This document shows positions 5,622-12,244 of a DNA stretch of 12,244 nt, in pieces. Position numbers and translations under genes: made by a program. Source of the stretch: Gammaproteobacteria bacterium. Its GTDB lineage: Bacteria; Pseudomonadota; Gammaproteobacteria; Pseudomonadales; UBA3067. Numbering within the stretch: position 1 is the stretch's first letter; each line of letters begins with the position of its first letter. The DNA lies in the NCBI GenBank assembly GCA_019090565.1, contig JAHRVS010000181.1:1-12244 (forward strand), read 5' to 3'. Under the pieces are notes generated by a model, which saw only the letters and a program-made list of their open reading frames with translations, did no database searches and was not told where the DNA came from.

Positions 5622-7379
5622 ATGGCAGACAGTGATTTATCAGCAGCCGGGGGCGAACCATTAAATCCGCTGGTTGCTGGCTTTAATAGTTTGGCGCTTT
5701 GGCGTCAGCTTGGTTTAATGGTTGGCTTAGCTGCAAGTATCGCGGTGGGTTTTGGCGTGGTGATATGGGCGCAAGAAGCCAATTACCGTCCTCTCTACAC
5801 CGATATTTCTAATATCGATGCGGTTGCCGTTTCCGATGTATTGCAGCAAGCCAAAATCCCCTTTAAGTTTGATACCAACCAAGGAATGGTGCTTGTTGCG
5901 GAAGAAAAAATACATGAAGCACGCTTGAAAATGGCTGCATCGGGGTATTCACCCTCCGAGGGGGCAGGCCGCAACCTGCTGGATAAAGACAGTAGCTTTG
6001 GAACGAGCCAGTTTATTGAAAATGCCCGCTACCATCGCAGTATAGAATTGGAGCTGGCGAAGACAATCTCTTCTATCGAAAGCGTGCGCGGTGCACGGGT
6101 ACACTTGGCGATCCCCAAACGGTCAGTATTTGTGGGCGATAAACGCAGGCCCAGCGCATCGGTATTGGTGGATATGAATTCAGGAAGGTTGCTGGATAAA
6201 GCACAGGTGAGCGCTATTGTGAATTTGGTCGCGTCAAGTATCCCCGAGCTGTCGGATAAGATGGTGACGGTTGTGGACCACAAAGGTAATCTGCTGTCTG
6301 ACAACGATGAGGATGGGGGGATTGCTCAGGCGGGTAAGCAATATGAATTTAGCCGCAAGCTGGAGCAAAATTACATAAAACGCATCAGTAATTTGCTTGC
6401 CCCTATTCTTGGTGACGATCGGTTTAAAGTTGAAGTCAGCGCAGATGTGGATTTCACTCAGTTTGAACAGGCGAGCGAACAGTTTAACCCTGATATGCCA
6501 GCGGTAAGAAGTGAGAAGATTCTCGATGAGGAGCGTGGTGGTACGGGGTTTGGCGGAGTGCCAGGGGCATTGGCGAATCAGCCCCCTGCCGATGCGTCGG
6601 TGCCTCAGGTGGCTGGCGGAGGTGGTGGTGATGTGGCGAATCAAACATCAAACCGACGCAGTCAAGCGACGCGCAACTTTGAGCTTGATAGAACGGTTAG
6701 TCATACGCGCAGGGAGTTCGGCACATTGCAACGTTTATCGGTGGCGATTGTCGTTGATAGCCCGCCTATCACGTCAGCGGAGCCTGTGAGCGTGGCACTG
6801 CCTGAGGCTGCCGTCGCCGGTACGGAAGACAGCGCGGCGACAAATGCTGAAACCACGGCTAAACTTGATAGTGGAACCACCGCGCTTTCGGTAGAACAAA
6901 TTGAGCAGTTATCTGCTCTGGTAAAAGGTGCGATTGGGTATGACGTAGGCAGGGGCGATACCGTAACGGTGATACCCCAGCTGTTCTTGAAGCCAGAGCT
7001 TATTACGGTCGAAGAGCAAGTGGTTGAAATATGGGAAGAGCCTTGGTTTCAGAGTGCCATGAAGCAGGTCTTGGCGGCGCTGGTTTTGATAGTGGTTCTA
7101 TTTGGTGTGTTACGGCCTATTCTCAAAAACATTTCTACTTCGGGTGCAAAAGATTTGGAAATGGGGAATATGCTTGGTGGCGCTGGTGCAGACGCGCCAT
7201 TTGGAGCGGTTGGTGGTGATTTGGATGAGAATGTTATGCTCTCATCTGGGCCAGATGCATTATTGCCTGGCCCTAACGATGGATACAATCAACAGTTAAC
7301 GGCAGTAAAATCCATGGTGTCCGAAGACCCTCGGCGGGTGGCACAAGTTATGAAGAGTTGGTTATCAAACGATGGCTGA
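5622..7379 (+). CDS. fliF: Flagellar MS-ring protein FliF
   Basis: FliF forms the inner-membrane MS ring that houses the export gate and anchors the FliG rotor. At 585 aa it fits the family (about 550-600). The first membrane segment is about residues 30-49 (LGLMVGLAASIAVGFGVV), followed by the periplasmic ring-building modules with the secretin/YscJ-like fold (about 52-225). The family signatures FNPDMPAVRSEK and VPGALANQPP flank a Gly-rich loop. The second membrane segment is about 481-501, and the cytoplasmic C-terminal helix that binds FliG is about 556-583. A low-complexity Ala/Thr/Ser segment (about 380-420) looks somewhat longer than in Pseudomonas. The ATG at 5622 follows AGGGGG. The stop overlaps the fliG start by 8 bases, which fits the need for matched FliF and FliG amounts. 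Confidence 0.96.
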   Translation: MADSDLSAAGGEPLNPLVAGFNSLALWRQLGLMVGLAASIAVGFGVVIWAQEANYRPLYTDISNIDAVAVSDVLQQAKIPFKFDTNQGMVLVAEEKIHEARLKMAASGYSPSEGAGRNLLDKDSSFGTSQFIENARYHRSIELELAKTISSIESVRGARVHLAIPKRSVFVGDKRRPSASVLVDMNSGRLLDKAQVSAIVNLVASSIPELSDKMVTVVDHKGNLLSDNDEDGGIAQAGKQYEFSRKLEQNYIKRISNLLAPILGDDRFKVEVSADVDFTQFEQASEQFNPDMPAVRSEKILDEERGGTGFGGVPGALANQPPADASVPQVAGGGGGDVANQTSNRRSQATRNFELDRTVSHTRREFGTLQRLSVAIVVDSPPITSAEPVSVALPEAAVAGTEDSAATNAETTAKLDSGTTALSVEQIEQLSALVKGAIGYDVGRGDTVTVIPQLFLKPELITVEEQVVEIWEEPWFQSAMKQVLAALVLIVVLFGVLRPILKNISTSGAKDLEMGNMLGGAGADAPFGAVGGDLDENVMLSSGPDALLPGPNDGYNQQLTAVKSMVSEDPRRVAQVMKSWLSNDG

Positions 7380-8421
7380 TGAAAAACCGCAAGCAGATAG
7401 TCCTGCTCCCGTAGGTGCAAAAAAAGCGCAAATAGATCCTCTTAAAAAGGCATCTATTTTTCTAATGAGCTTGGGTACGGACGATGCCGCGCAAGTACTG
7501 AAACACCTTGGCCCGAAAGAAGTGCAAAAGCTCGGGGTTGAAATGGCGGCGCTGAGCAATATTGGTAAAACGCAAGTAGAAAGCGTTCTTGTGGATTTTC
7601 TTGATGATGTGGGTTCAAGCACGAACCTCGGTGTGGGGAATGACGAGTATATTAAAAACATGCTCAATTCCGCACTGGGTGAAGACAAGGCTGGCACGCT
7701 CATCGACCGGATTCTTGAAGGGGGTTCTGCGGCGGGCCTTGAGGCTCTGAAGTGGATGGAGCCACGCTCGGTATACGAAACCATTCGCTATGAGCATCCC
7801 CAGATTCAAACCATCGTTTTGTCCTACCTTGACCCAGACCAAGCTTCTGCAGTAATGATCTTATTTGATGAGAAGGTGCGCATCGACTTGCTGATGCGAG
7901 TGGCGGCCCTTGATTCGGTTCAACCCAGTGCGATTCAGGAACTCAATGAAATTCTAGAGAGACAACTGCGTAGTTCTTCTGGCTCAGCAACGGCACACTT
8001 GGGGGGGATTAAGACTGCAGCAGAAATTATGAATTTTATGGACAGCGCCCTTGAATCCGTTGCAATGGATGGAATCAGAGAAATGGACGATGATTTGGCT
8101 CAGGAAATTCAGGAGCTGATGTTTGTGTTTGATAACTTGTCTGAAGTGGAAGACAGGGGTATTCAGGCGCTGTTAAGAGAGATTTCATCGGAATCACTCA
8201 TACTCGCGCTTAAAGGCGCTGATGACGGGGTTCAAGAAAAAGTTTTTTCTAATATGTCTAAGCGCGCAGCAGAATTGCTGAAAGATGATCTGGAGGCAAA
8301 AGGGCCCGTTAAAGTCAGTGAGGTTGAAACTGCACAGAAAGAAATTCTCGCGGTGGCAAGGCGCATGGCCGATGCAGGAGAAATCACCTTGGGTGGTGGT
8401 GGTGGTGAAGAAATGATTTAA
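7372..8421 (+). CDS. fliG: Flagellar motor switch protein FliG
   Basis: FliG is the rotor protein that couples stator ion flow to rotation and binds FliF, FliM and the stators. The 349-aa product is of normal length (about 330-350). The N-terminal FliF-binding domain is about 20-105, the middle domain carries the EHPQ FliM-binding motif at 141-144, and the C-terminal domain has the MFVF hinge (250-253). Torque residues equivalent to E. coli K264, R281, D288, D289 and R297 appear as K281, R298, D305, D306 and K314, so all charges are kept with one Arg-to-Lys change. The tail GGGGGEEMI is typical. Its ATG overlaps the end of fliF (ATGGCTGA). The TAA at 8419-8421 is immediately followed by the terminal repeat of a miniature element, so fliG is intact but separated from fliH. 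Confidence 0.97.
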   Translation: MADEKPQADSPAPVGAKKAQIDPLKKASIFLMSLGTDDAAQVLKHLGPKEVQKLGVEMAALSNIGKTQVESVLVDFLDDVGSSTNLGVGNDEYIKNMLNSALGEDKAGTLIDRILEGGSAAGLEALKWMEPRSVYETIRYEHPQIQTIVLSYLDPDQASAVMILFDEKVRIDLLMRVAALDSVQPSAIQELNEILERQLRSSSGSATAHLGGIKTAAEIMNFMDSALESVAMDGIREMDDDLAQEIQELMFVFDNLSEVEDRGIQALLREISSESLILALKGADDGVQEKVFSNMSKRAAELLKDDLEAKGPVKVSEVETAQKEILAVARRMADAGEITLGGGGGEEMI

Positions 8422-8576
8422 GGTCACCTCTAAAATGCACTTTTTATGTGATAGCCAAATCGCCGATTAAGGCCCTGTAAAACGGGCATGCCGTGCACAG
8501 CGTATGCCTTGTACATTGCGGTTTCCCAAGAGGGGTTTCTTTGCCTCCACATGAAAGTACTATTTTTAGAGCGACC
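8422..8576. mobile_element. MITE-like element, copy B, between fliG and fliH
   Basis: The 155-base element has imperfect terminal inverted repeats. The left end starts GGTCACCTCTAAAA and runs to GTG at 8450; the right end runs from CACAT at 8548 to TTTTTAGAGCGACC. The 29-base termini pair at roughly 22 of 31 aligned positions, allowing small gaps. An internal inverted repeat (GGCAT 8485-8489, ATGCC 8504-8508) corresponds to the one in copy A. There is no transposase, so it appears non-autonomous. Its first base directly follows the fliG stop. I could not define a target-site duplication with confidence (flanks ATTTAA and ATTGAG). The parent family is not identified. Confidence 0.65.
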
Positions 8577-8715
8577 ATTGAGTATTATTGGTGCTAACAC
8601 ATTTGATGCGGTGATTTTTATTTATCTTTTGTACTCATGGCACCACTTAATTTTAGGTATTCCCTTACGATTAATCTCTCACTGTTTGTTGGCTTTATCG
8701 TAAAGAGCGCACTTT
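8577..8715 (+). other. Remaining fliG-fliH spacer and fliH leader
   Basis: This A/T-rich stretch has no recognised gene. TGGCAC at 8638-8643 looks like a -24 element, but no GC occurs at the -12 position, so it is not called a promoter. The fliH ribosome site is probably AAAGAG (8703-8708). Some of this DNA may be residual native spacer or sequence brought in with the element. Confidence 0.4.
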
Positions 8716-9777
8716 ATGACTGAAGAAGGTAGCACTAAAAAAGACCCTGATTATAAACCAACGGCATTTGAGCGTTGGGAGATGCCTGCGCTCCTTGAAC
8801 AAGATGAAATTGACCAGCAGGCACGTCTCGTTGAGCAATTACCCACCCTTGAGGAAATGGAGAAAATTCGCGCGGATGCCTACGAAGAGGGTTTTGCCGC
8901 AGGCAGAAAAGAAGGTGCCGTGGCGGGTTTAAAAGAAGGCCGCAAGCTGAGCCAGAAAAAACTAAGCGAATTGGTCAGTGCATTTAACAAACCTTTAAAG
9001 CAACAAGATGACCGCTTGGAAAGCGTGTTGTTGGATATGACGCTTCATCTCAGCAGGGGGATTATTCAGCGGGAGCTAAGTGTTGATTCGGATTCGGTTA
9101 ATCATATTGTTCGTGAGGTATTTGAGCTCATAGAGTTAGAGGAGGGGAAATTTCGTGTTCAGCTGAACCCTGAAGACATTAAACGCGTTGCCTACTTTCT
9201 AGAAAAAGAATACGCGGCAGAAGTGAACTACCAACTAATAGAAGATGATAAAGTTAAACAAGGTGGCTGTATTATTCGTAGTGACGCCCATTATGTGGAT
9301 GCGCAGGTAGAGACCCGCATTACGGCCATGTTGGACGACATCTATAAGCAGCAGAACGAGCCGCCAGTGGAGATTTTGGAAGACCAGTTTGCATCAGTGC
9401 GGGCACTTGCGCCTGAACCTAACCTTACACCAACGCCTGCATCTGCCCCGAAAGCCTTGGAAGCCACTAGTTCAGAATCGAACGCCAAAGCCGGCCAAAC
9501 TGCAAATGAAGTCACTGCCGCCCCCGTGAGCAAAAATACAGAACCGGATGCCCAGCCTGCACCTCTATCAGCTACTTCGGAGCAACCTCCACGCAGTGAA
9601 GTGGCCGCGAATGCGAGTGCAGAAGGAGCCTCTGACGAGGATCAAAAAACATCAGGCAAGCCTCAGGGTAAGGACTCTGCCTCCTCCGGTATTATGAGCG
9701 CAACAGATGCCGAAAAAGCGACCAAGGTTGACCTGTCGGACATGCCATTTTTTGATGAAGGTTCGCAAGAGCCTTAA
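8716..9777 (+). CDS. fliH: Flagellar assembly protein FliH with long C-terminal tail
   Basis: FliH is the stator-like partner of the export ATPase FliI; it docks the ATPase complex on the C ring and the export gate. The N-terminus has the conserved YKPTAFERWEMP segment, whose Trp (W21) corresponds to the C-ring or FlhA docking Trp region of FliH. A Gly-repeat helix (EGFAAGRKEGAVAGLKEGRK, about 58-77) is the GxxxG dimer motif. The globular FliI-binding domain spans about 95-212. Beyond this is a tail of about 140 residues rich in Ala, Pro, Ser, Glu and Thr with no visible fold, ending in an acidic patch (DLSDMPFFDEGSQEP). Total length is 353 aa against about 230-270 usually. The start has AAAGAG upstream. 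It is separated from fliG by 294 bases, including the miniature element, and from fliI by 84 bases. Confidence 0.92.
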   Translation: MTEEGSTKKDPDYKPTAFERWEMPALLEQDEIDQQARLVEQLPTLEEMEKIRADAYEEGFAAGRKEGAVAGLKEGRKLSQKKLSELVSAFNKPLKQQDDRLESVLLDMTLHLSRGIIQRELSVDSDSVNHIVREVFELIELEEGKFRVQLNPEDIKRVAYFLEKEYAAEVNYQLIEDDKVKQGGCIIRSDAHYVDAQVETRITAMLDDIYKQQNEPPVEILEDQFASVRALAPEPNLTPTPASAPKALEATSSESNAKAGQTANEVTAAPVSKNTEPDAQPAPLSATSEQPPRSEVAANASAEGASDEDQKTSGKPQGKDSASSGIMSATDAEKATKVDLSDMPFFDEGSQEP

Positions 9778-9861
9778 CCATTATCCTAGCGTAAGGCCCC
9801 GCAGCCGGATGAGAAGCACTGCAGTCACAGCCTTTTTATTTGGCTATATCGAGAGTTAACT

Positions 9862-11226
9862 ATGTCACCCCCACATAGGCCGCCTTTGGCCAACCGATTA
9901 CAGCGCTTTAATGTGATTGATCATCCGCCCAAACTGGTTGTGGAAGGAAAAATAATCCGCATGGTAGGGATGACCCTTGAGGCGGTGGGTTGCAATATTC
10001 CTGTTGGTGGGCGTTGTTTGGTGGTGATCAACGAAGAAAACAATGTGGAAGCAGAGGTGGTGGGCTTTGCGGATAAAGTCACCTACTTAATGGCTTTCGA
10101 CCAATTATCGGGGGTGAATGTCGGTGCGCGCGTGATCCCCATTACCCACGATTTGGGTATTCGCGTTGGGCGCAGCATGCTTGGCAGAGTGATAGGCGGA
10201 ACCGGAGAGGCCATCGATGGCCTTGGCCCCCTGAATGGCGAAGATACCATCGGTTTATACAGCGCACCCATTAACCCTCTCGACCGTCAGCCCGTCAATA
10301 GCCACCTTGATATGGGGGTGCGGGCGATCAATACACTGATGACCGTCGGCCGAGGGCAACGCATTGGTTTGTTTGCCGGCAGTGGCGTGGGTAAAAGTGT
10401 GCTATTGGGCATGATGACAAAATACAGCACCGCAGAGGTGGTGGTAGTGGGCTTGATTGGTGAACGAGGCAGAGAGGTTAAGGAGTTTATTGAGCATATC
10501 CTTGGCCCTGAGGGGCGAAAAAAAGCCATTGTGATTGCCTCGCCTGCGGATGACTCTCCTTTGAAACGGCTTAACGGGGCATTGTTATGCACGGCCATTG
10601 CCGAGTACTTTCGTGATCAGGGTAAAGACACACTATTGCTGATGGATTCACTGACCCGTTATGCCCAAGCACAGCGGGAAATTGGTCTTGCTGTGGGTGA
10701 GCCACCGGCAACCAAGGGTTATCCACCTTCGGTGTTTGCAAAACTACCGCAGTTGGTCGAAAGGGCGGGCAACTCAAAAAGTAAAAAAGGTTCCCTTACG
10801 GCCATTTATACTGTGTTAACAGAAGGGGACGATCAACAAGACCCGATTGCGGATGCAGCGCGGGCCATCTTAGATGGCCATATCGTTTTGTCGCGGCGAT
10901 TGGCTGAAGAAGGGCACTTTCCGGCCGTGGACATTGAATCATCCATAAGTCGCGTTATGCCTCAAATTGTACCGGAGGCTCACCTTGCCAATGCGGTTAA
11001 GATTAAACAAATTTATTCCCGCTACCAACAAAATAAAGATCTGATACTAGTGGGTGCTTATGCCAAAGGCAGTGACCCACAAATTGATTTTGCTATTGAG
11101 CAAATGCCTTTGTTACAAGGTTTTCTTCAGCAAGGGATGACTGAAAAGAGCAACTGGCAGCAGGGCGTGGCAGCCATGGAGGAACTGCTGCGTGCACAAG
11201 ATGCTTCGAATGTGGCTACACTTTAA
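9862..11226 (+). CDS. fliI: Flagellum-specific export ATPase FliI
   Basis: FliI is the F1-beta-like ATPase of the flagellar type III export apparatus, working as a hexamer with FliH and FliJ on the cytoplasmic face of the export gate. At 454 aa it matches the family (about 440-460). It has the N-terminal beta-barrel region (about 20-95), Walker A AGSGVGKS (172-179), the catalytic Glu in GLIGERGRE (E201), Walker B LLLMDS (258-263), and the C-terminal helical region used for FliJ and FlhA contacts. RQPVNSHLDMGVRAINTLM and EPPATKGYPPSVFAKLPQL are family hallmarks. The ATG at 9862 is preceded by GAGAG. The gene lies between fliH and fliJ as in other gammaproteobacteria. No defect is visible. Confidence 0.97.
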   Translation: MSPPHRPPLANRLQRFNVIDHPPKLVVEGKIIRMVGMTLEAVGCNIPVGGRCLVVINEENNVEAEVVGFADKVTYLMAFDQLSGVNVGARVIPITHDLGIRVGRSMLGRVIGGTGEAIDGLGPLNGEDTIGLYSAPINPLDRQPVNSHLDMGVRAINTLMTVGRGQRIGLFAGSGVGKSVLLGMMTKYSTAEVVVVGLIGERGREVKEFIEHILGPEGRKKAIVIASPADDSPLKRLNGALLCTAIAEYFRDQGKDTLLLMDSLTRYAQAQREIGLAVGEPPATKGYPPSVFAKLPQLVERAGNSKSKKGSLTAIYTVLTEGDDQQDPIADAARAILDGHIVLSRRLAEEGHFPAVDIESSISRVMPQIVPEAHLANAVKIKQIYSRYQQNKDLILVGAYAKGSDPQIDFAIEQMPLLQGFLQQGMTEKSNWQQGVAAMEELLRAQDASNVATL

Positions 11227-11291
11227 TGGCAGGCATTTGTATGGGGCTGTCAAGGCAATCTCGAGGCAACCATTATTTTTGAGATACGCTT

Positions 11292-11726
11292 ATGAAACGC
11301 TCCGAACGTATTCGACAGTTAAAAAAGTTGGTGGATAGAGAAGCTGAGCAGGAGGCCATTAAACTGGCGGAAATACAGGCCCAGTTAAGCGGTGAACAGA
11401 GTAAAATCAGCCAACTAGAAGCGTTTAGGGACGATTACTTTCACCGGTCAGCAAATACGATGGGGCAAGTTAGGCCCTCCCAGTTACAAGATCTTGAAAA
11501 GTTTACGCAGCAGTTGGACTACTCTATTAGTCAGCAGCTCCAATATATTACAGTCATGTCGCAACACCTCGAGGCGCAACGAGCTCGTTGGCTCTCATTC
11601 CATAATAAGGTCAAAGCCTATGAACAATGGATTGAGAAGCTATGCTTGGAGGAGTTAGCGCTTGAGCGTCGGCAGGAACAAAAATTATTAGACGCCTTTG
11701 TAATCAATCAATGGCACAGGAAATAG
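11292..11726 (+). CDS. fliJ: Flagellar export protein FliJ
   Basis: FliJ is the small coiled-coil stalk that sits in the FliI hexamer, contacts the export gate protein FlhA and cycles export chaperones. The 144-aa product matches the family (about 147). It is almost entirely charged helix: a first coiled-coil arm (about 3-45) starting KRSERIRQLKKLVDREAEQE and a second arm (about 65-140), joined by a turn near 50-62 (FHRSANTMGQVRPSQ). Assignment rests on this pattern plus position directly after fliI, since FliJ is poorly conserved in sequence. The ribosome site is weak (GAGA about 10 bases upstream). Its 3' end contains the ribosome site of the next gene, four bases away. Confidence 0.92.
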   Translation: MKRSERIRQLKKLVDREAEQEAIKLAEIQAQLSGEQSKISQLEAFRDDYFHRSANTMGQVRPSQLQDLEKFTQQLDYSISQQLQYITVMSQHLEAQRARWLSFHNKVKAYEQWIEKLCLEELALERRQEQKLLDAFVINQWHRK

Positions 11727-11730
11727 ACCC

Positions 11731-12009
11731 ATGACAGACTCCATCACACTCGACCTGGATCAGGTGGTAAATATAAAAACCGTGAATGCTATTAAGGAAA
11801 AACTCGATGAGGTGCTTAAGCAAGAAAAAGACGTTTTGCTATTGGGCGGGTCTGTCGAACAAGTTGATACGGCTGGCCTGCAATTGCTTGCTGCGTTCAA
11901 CGAACGATTAAAATGCACGGGCCATCATATGCGTTGGGATGAGTCATCGGAAGAAGTTCAACAAGTTGCATCGTTGCTTGGGCTGGAGAAGGCGGTGTCT
12001 TTGCAGTAA
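11731..12009 (+). CDS. Small STAS-domain protein (anti-sigma-antagonist-like)
   Basis: The 92-aa product is a stand-alone STAS domain of the SpoIIAA-like fold. It has an N-terminal strand (SITLDLDQVVNI), a helix (KTVNAIKEKLDEVLKQ), a buried strand (KDVLLLGGSVEQ) and the diagnostic loop VDTAGLQLLAAF. The residue in the phospho-acceptor position of that loop is Thr47 where SpoIIAA proteins have Ser. Similar small STAS proteins accompany chemotaxis or flagellar genes in many proteobacteria, and pseudomonads carry an HsbA-type STAS gene downstream of fliJ; the size here (92 aa) is shorter than HsbA (about 160), so I do not assign that name. Ribosome site AGGA (11718-11721) lies inside fliJ, and the gap is four bases, so translation is probably coupled. 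It is the last gene of the operon. Role in motility regulation is inferred. Confidence 0.82.
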   Translation: MTDSITLDLDQVVNIKTVNAIKEKLDEVLKQEKDVLLLGGSVEQVDTAGLQLLAAFNERLKCTGHHMRWDESSEEVQQVASLLGLEKAVSLQ

Positions 12010-12063
12010 TTTTTTTTTGGCTGAAACAGTGGCCATTTAAACATCGTTTGCAGGTCAGCGTTT

Positions 12064-12114
12064 CCGATAATTTTTTTTGTGCCGGTAGGCCTAGGTGTAC
12101 ATAAAAAATATCGG
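12064..12114. repeat. 51-base imperfect palindrome downstream of the STAS gene
   Basis: CCGATA (12064-12069) and TATCGG (12109-12114) are exact inverted ends. The arms continue inward as T-rich and A-rich tracts (TTTTTTTTGTGC and GTACATAAAAAA, one gap and two mismatches) around a centre with TAGGCCTA (12086-12093). An 8-base T run (12071-12078) lies in the left arm and a 9-base T run (12010-12018) follows the STAS stop. It could act as a bidirectional transcription end or a protein site; neither is proven. Confidence 0.5.
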
Positions 12115-12125
12115 TTGTTATGGTA

Positions 12126-12158
12126 TGCCTATTAGAAAAAATCATTTTCTAATAGGCA
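12126..12158. terminator. Perfect 14-bp hairpin at the 3' end of the operon
   Basis: TGCCTATTAGAAAA (12126-12139) and TTTTCTAATAGGCA (12145-12158) are exact inverted repeats around a 5-base loop (AATCA). No T-tract follows on either strand, so it is not a textbook intrinsic terminator. It may be a transcript-stabilising 3' stem, a processing site, or a remnant of a mobile element. The terminator label is a best guess. Confidence 0.4.
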
Positions 12159-12167
12159 GTGTGTAAT

Positions 12168-12215
12168 CATTTGTTTGAAAGGTGGTTGAGTCGAGATAGT
12201 AAGCAAAAACAAATG
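12168..12215. repeat. 9-bp inverted repeat with 30-base loop near window end
   Basis: CATTTGTTT (12168-12176) and AAACAAATG (12207-12215) are exact inverted repeats. They may belong to the regulatory region of the next gene, which starts beyond the window. Nothing further is recognisable in 12216-12244. Confidence 0.3.
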
Positions 12216-12244
12216 GTTAACGTTTTTTGAAAGAAAAGTTTATT

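Noticed and set aside
8638..8653. Sigma54 promoter before fliH
   Set aside because: TGGCAC matches the -24 box, but the -12 position has TT instead of GC.
8488..8703. 71-codon open frame inside and after the miniature element
   Set aside because: It begins within the inverted-repeat element, is hydrophobic without family resemblance, and lacks a convincing ribosome site.
11227..11242. Sigma54 promoter before fliJ
   Set aside because: TGGCAG is followed by TTTGTA, so the -12 GC is missing and the spacing is off.
346..12145. Minus-strand open frames across the cluster
   Set aside because: All lie opposite well-supported flagellar genes or short spacers, lack ribosome sites and resemble no known family.

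Overview
The window is a flagellar regulatory and basal-body/export cluster from a polar-flagellated gammaproteobacterium. Gene order fleQ-fleSR-fliEFGHIJ, sigma54-type promoters and Pseudomonas-like FleQ/FleS/FleR proteins point to the Pseudomonas/Cellvibrionaceae side of the class. Base composition is moderate and many proteins look like those of marine Cellvibrionales, but the genus is an inference. All convincing genes are on the plus strand.

Layout. Positions 1-225 hold a left-truncated copy of a short inverted-repeat element. The leader at 226-436 has several dyads and carries fleQ (437-1918), the sigma54-dependent master activator. A near-consensus -24/-12 promoter (1947-1962) then drives the two-component pair fleS (1998-3368) and fleR (3361-4773). 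This unit ends in a clear intrinsic terminator (4785-4817). A second -24/-12 promoter (4966-4981), with a FleQ-like dyad in its leader (5017-5030), starts the structural operon. That operon is fliE, fliF, fliG, [miniature element], fliH, fliI, fliJ and a small STAS-domain gene ending at 12009. The last 235 bases contain no recognisable gene and hold three separate inverted repeats.

How the parts fit. FleQ, probably gated by c-di-GMP, activates fleSR and fliE with sigma54. FleS phosphorylates FleR to switch on the next tier of flagellar genes, which lie outside the window. FliE, FliF and FliG build the rod junction, MS ring and rotor. FliH, FliI and FliJ are the soluble ATPase complex of the export apparatus. 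The STAS protein is a small accessory, probably regulatory.

Most unusual features: a MITE-like element that starts on the base after the fliG stop codon and has a diverged relative upstream of fleQ; a degenerate 12-bp tandem repeat encoding a Q/K-rich N-terminus of FleS; loose spacing in an operon that is normally compact (220 bp between fliE and fliF, 294 bp between fliG and fliH); a FliH with a long disordered tail; and the structured 3' region. I found no defence system, CRISPR array, tRNA or rRNA. The window is mainly ordinary flagellar biology with some interesting non-coding structure.
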